From the NCBI GenBank assembly GCA_944322145.1, contig CALUNW010000005.1, positions 124,001-188,000 on the forward strand: 64,000 bases of DNA, given 5' to 3'. The translations under genes and the position numbers were made by a program. The DNA is from an uncultured Atopobiaceae bacterium. Its GTDB lineage: Bacteria > Actinomycetota > Coriobacteriia > Coriobacteriales > Atopobiaceae. Below are positions 61,900 to 64,000 of this stretch, one piece after another (positions within the stretch are counted from its first letter, which is position 1; the number at the start of each line of letters is the position of its first letter). The notes beneath the pieces are model-generated. The model was given only the letters and a program-made list of their open reading frames with translations, had not been told where the DNA came from and ran no database searches.

Positions 61900-62169
61900 C
61901 TATCCCGTGGCTGCGGCGCGGCGTGCGCGGCGGTCGTCCTCGTCGTTGAGTCGCTCTGCGAGCCAGATCTTAACGAGCGACTGTCGTGTGACGCCGTATT
62001 CTTCGGCATATCCGTCGAGCCGGGAGATCATGGGAGCCGTCATGTCCACGCTCATGCGACGTTGGGCCTGGCGCGGCCTCTCGAACGTTGACTCGTCGGC
62101 GTAGGGAAGAACTTCTCCACCGCTATCGAAGAGCTCGTCAATCTGTTGGGATGTTGCCTGTTCAGCCAT
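61900..62169 (-). CDS. brnA: BrnA-type antitoxin, second pair
   Basis: An 89-residue protein with the ribbon-helix-helix stretch MSVDMTAPMISRLDGYAEEY followed by GVTRQSLVKIWLAERL, similar in layout to the antitoxin at 50753. Its start overlaps the toxin end by eight bases. It lies directly upstream of the SLH gene's end of the surface-protein region, on the same strand. Confidence 0.86.
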   Translation of the reverse strand: MAEQATSQQIDELFDSGGEVLPYADESTFERPRQAQRRMSVDMTAPMISRLDGYAEEYGVTRQSLVKIWLAERLNDEDDRRARRAAATG

Positions 62170-62446
62170 GGTATCGCCTCACTTCTGCCTTGCTCGATGC
62201 ACGTGCTGAGATGATGCGAACGCGCTCTGCCTGATCGCCTCGATAGGTGATGATGGCGGAGAGGTATCGCGCGCGGGAGACTCGTCCGACGACCAGCCAA
62301 CGGTCCTCGGGGCTGTCTGCAACCTTGACGCGATAGTGCAACGGGTCAGCCCAAATCCGACGCGCCTCCCAAAAGGACACTCCGTGCTTTCTGAGATTGT
62401 CCTCACTCTTCTTCTGGTCCCATTCAAACGCTACGTCACTTTCCAT
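62162..62446 (-). CDS. brnT: BrnT-type toxin, second pair
   Basis: A 94-residue DUF497 protein. VAFEWDQKKSEDNLRKHGVS and RVRIISARASSKAEVRRY are the family ends, and the central strand is RWLVVGRV. Start: minus-strand ATG at 62446; an upstream ribosome binding site is weak. It is paired with the antitoxin at 61900. Sequence differs clearly from the toxin at 51015, so the two pairs are probably separate acquisitions. Confidence 0.88.
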   Translation of the reverse strand: MESDVAFEWDQKKSEDNLRKHGVSFWEARRIWADPLHYRVKVADSPEDRWLVVGRVSRARYLSAIITYRGDQAERVRIISARASSKAEVRRYHG

Positions 62447-62668
62447 TATGTCTCATTTCTCATTAACTATTACTCTTTAATTGAGCTGTTTCGTTTCATT
62501 CAAAGGGAAGGCAAGACTAGCGCGGATACTTGAGACTCGTCTGCCACGCAGCTGGCATGCAGCTATGTCCGCAGGTCATGCGGCGGAGTGGAGCAATTGT
62601 TCTGCAAAGACGTCGGTGGGCGGTGGAGAATGAGCCGCGAGTGTCGGCACCGTAGCATCGCTACACTT

Positions 62669-62690
62669 GAAGGCGGAAGAAACCGCCTTC
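62669..62690 (+). other. 5' leader hairpin of the acetyltransferase gene
   Basis: GAAGGCGG-N6-CCGCCTTC, with an upstream GTAGC-ATC-GCTAC dyad at 62652-62664. They sit 17 bases before the ATG and could be regulatory. The rest of 62447-62651 shows nothing. Confidence 0.4.
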
Positions 62691-62706
62691 ATGCGAACGG
62701 AGCCCC

Positions 62707-63303
62707 ATGACCGCCCTTGACCTCATGCGCTCGGACGAGCCCTATGCCGTGAGCTATCTCGACATGCCCAATCACCTGCAGACACGTGCGCAGGGGCTCT
62801 GCTGGCGCTTCAATCAGCTCGACCCGACGGACGCCGAGGGCAAGACGGCTATCCTGTCCAAGCTCTTTGGCACCTGGCACCCGCGCGTGACGGTCAAGCC
62901 CGTCTTCCGCTGCGATTACGGCTTCAACATCCACTTCCGCGGGTTCGCGCTCGTGAACTACAACTGCGTCTTTCTCGACACCTCGCCCATCCGCATCGGC
63001 GAGGGCACGTTCATCGCCCCGGGCTGCGTGCTGGGCTGCGCGGGACATGCGGTGGACCCGGCCCAGCGCGCGGAGGGCATACAGACCTCGGCGCCCATCA
63101 CCATCGGCGACAACGTGTGGCTGGGCGCCAACGTCACCGTGTGCGGCGGCGTGACCATCGGCGACGGAGCCGTCATCGGCGCCGGCAGCGTGGTCACGCG
63201 CGACGTGCCCGCGGGCGTGCTCGCGGCTGGCGTCCCGTGTCGCGTCATCCGCGAGGTGGGCCCGGACGACCGCGTGACGCCGCTCGCGCCGGACGCTGAG
63301 TAG
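62707..63303 (+). CDS. Sugar O-acetyltransferase (Maa/NodL/LacA type)
   Basis: A 198-residue left-handed beta-helix acyltransferase using acetyl-CoA. Hexapeptide repeats are seen from about residue 75 (for example ITIGDNVWLGANVTVCGGVT and IGDGAVIGAGSVVTRDV). The catalytic His is in GCAGHAVDP, and the N-terminal maltose acetyltransferase-type helical segment is present. The acceptor is likely a free sugar (maltose, glucose or galactoside), serving detoxification. The start has a CGGAG site. Confidence 0.9.
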   Translation: MTALDLMRSDEPYAVSYLDMPNHLQTRAQGLCWRFNQLDPTDAEGKTAILSKLFGTWHPRVTVKPVFRCDYGFNIHFRGFALVNYNCVFLDTSPIRIGEGTFIAPGCVLGCAGHAVDPAQRAEGIQTSAPITIGDNVWLGANVTVCGGVTIGDGAVIGAGSVVTRDVPAGVLAAGVPCRVIREVGPDDRVTPLAPDAE

Positions 63304-63312
63304 GGGGGAGAC

Positions 63313-63936
63313 GTGCCCGACGTCGCGCCTTGGCCCGAGCCTCTCGCCCTCTATCTCGCTGTGATCAACGTGGCAACCTTTTCCCTGTTGGCGCTCGACC
63401 GCTGGCTGTGTGCCCGTCGCGGTACCGACGAAGCCCTTTCACGCACTGCGCTCACGCTGCTCATGTTCGCAGGCGGCGCGGTGGGCGGCACGCTCGCTTT
63501 TCTGCTGCTCGACCGCCACACCAACAAGAGAAACTCCGCGTGGCACATCTTCTCGCTGATAGCGCTTCTCGGCTGGGCGCTCGTGCTCGTGGCGCTCTAC
63601 GTGGCGCCGCTCGACCCGACGGCGCTCAGGGCGGCGCTTGGCCGGGATCACACGGTTCTTCTCGCCTGCCTGGGCGCAGCGAGCGGCGTGACGTTTCTGG
63701 CCTTTGTAGTCGACAAGCTGATCGCCCTCTGGAACGGTCGCGGACACGACGTCCCGCGCATTCCGGAGATCGTGCTTCTGCTGCTCGCGCTCGTGGGAGG
63801 CGCGCCGGGCGGCCTGCTGGCAATGCTTGTGGCGCGGCATAAGATCCGCACGACCGCCTTTGCCGCGGGTCTGCCGATGATGCTGGTGCTGCAGGCGGTC
63901 GTCGTGGCGTACCTGCTTCAGCTCGGTCTGGCATAG
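63313..63936 (+). CDS. DUF1294 membrane protein with internal duplication
   Basis: 207 residues from the GTG at 63313 (GGGGGGAG site), 9 bases after the acetyltransferase stop. The C-terminal half carries the DUF1294 pattern FVVDKLIALWNGRGHDVPRI, PEIVLLLLALVGGAPGGLLA and RHKIRTTAF. The N-terminal half has a degenerate version (LLALDRWLCARRG and LMFAGGAVGGTLAFLLLDRH). About six helices in total. Function unknown. Confidence 0.82.
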   Translation: MPDVAPWPEPLALYLAVINVATFSLLALDRWLCARRGTDEALSRTALTLLMFAGGAVGGTLAFLLLDRHTNKRNSAWHIFSLIALLGWALVLVALYVAPLDPTALRAALGRDHTVLLACLGAASGVTFLAFVVDKLIALWNGRGHDVPRIPEIVLLLLALVGGAPGGLLAMLVARHKIRTTAFAAGLPMMLVLQAVVVAYLLQLGLA

Positions 63937-64000
63937 CGCCTTGTGTGTGAGCGACGCCGCCGAGTAAGAGCAATCTGCGAAAACGACCTCCTTTTGGTGC

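Overview
The window is a high-GC, densely coded bacterial chromosome segment. Gene content points to an anaerobic, saccharolytic Actinobacterium of the Coriobacteriia (Olsenella/Atopobium-like): two PTS-linked beta-glucoside loci, a monomeric group-B-type [FeFe] hydrogenase, a NiaR-controlled de novo NAD operon, a Pit/DUF47 phosphate uptake pair, and sortase- and SLH-anchored surface proteins. The taxonomic placement is inference from gene content and style; there is no rRNA in the window.

Layout. 0-8 kb: an amino-acid-type solute-binding protein (5' end cut by the window), hpf, degV, a beta-hydroxyacid dehydrogenase with a His/Cys-rich tail, an NYN/LOTUS protein, a HEAT protein, a membrane-anchored SurA-like protein, a TudS(DUF523)-purine nucleoside phosphorylase fusion and tRNA-Thr(CGT). 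8-11.5 kb: RpiR regulator and 6-phospho-beta-glucosidase, separated by a DUF3800 gene that sits between two 110-bp direct copies of their shared intergenic region. 11.7-20 kb: pit-DUF47, a frameshifted XRE membrane regulator, HAD phosphatase, threonine aldolase, a LexA-box-preceded 26-residue membrane peptide, ilvE and hisS. 20-36 kb: an unrecognised protein, a MacB-type efflux operon, an RluA-type synthase, hydrogenase, YejK-like protein, a coiled-coil NlpC/P60-like protein, polysaccharide deacetylase and nadA-nadB-nadC-niaR. 36-45 kb: membrane proteins, cytoplasmic alpha-amylase, PepV-type dipeptidase, ROK fructokinase and hemolysin III. 45-50.6 kb: a GntR-controlled GH1-EIIC-EIIB-EIIA-GH4 beta-glucoside operon. 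50.7-62.5 kb: a surface-protein region (class B sortase, a 1824-residue DUF11-repeat FPNTG adhesin, DUF554, an SLH protein) bracketed by two BrnT/BrnA toxin-antitoxin pairs. 62.7-64 kb: sugar O-acetyltransferase and DUF1294 membrane protein.

The most unusual content is intergenic. Eight copies of a ~141-bp element lie between 13.6 and 36 kb. Each has two 15-bp sites 22 bp apart, a 66-68-bp asymmetric core containing GCAGGT-N12-GAGAAG, and two inverted sites 22 bp apart (one copy has lost one left site). A separate 230-bp element has the same plan with different sites at 40-bp spacing. The 10-mer GTTCTTCTCG/CGAGAAGAAC recurs roughly two dozen times, mostly between genes. A family of GGGACAG-type perfect palindromes (up to a 51-bp stem) caps many genes, sometimes supplying the stop codon. 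A pair of 67-bp AT-rich palindromes is also present. No transposase, integrase or CRISPR array was seen. All counts and repeat alignments were made by eye.
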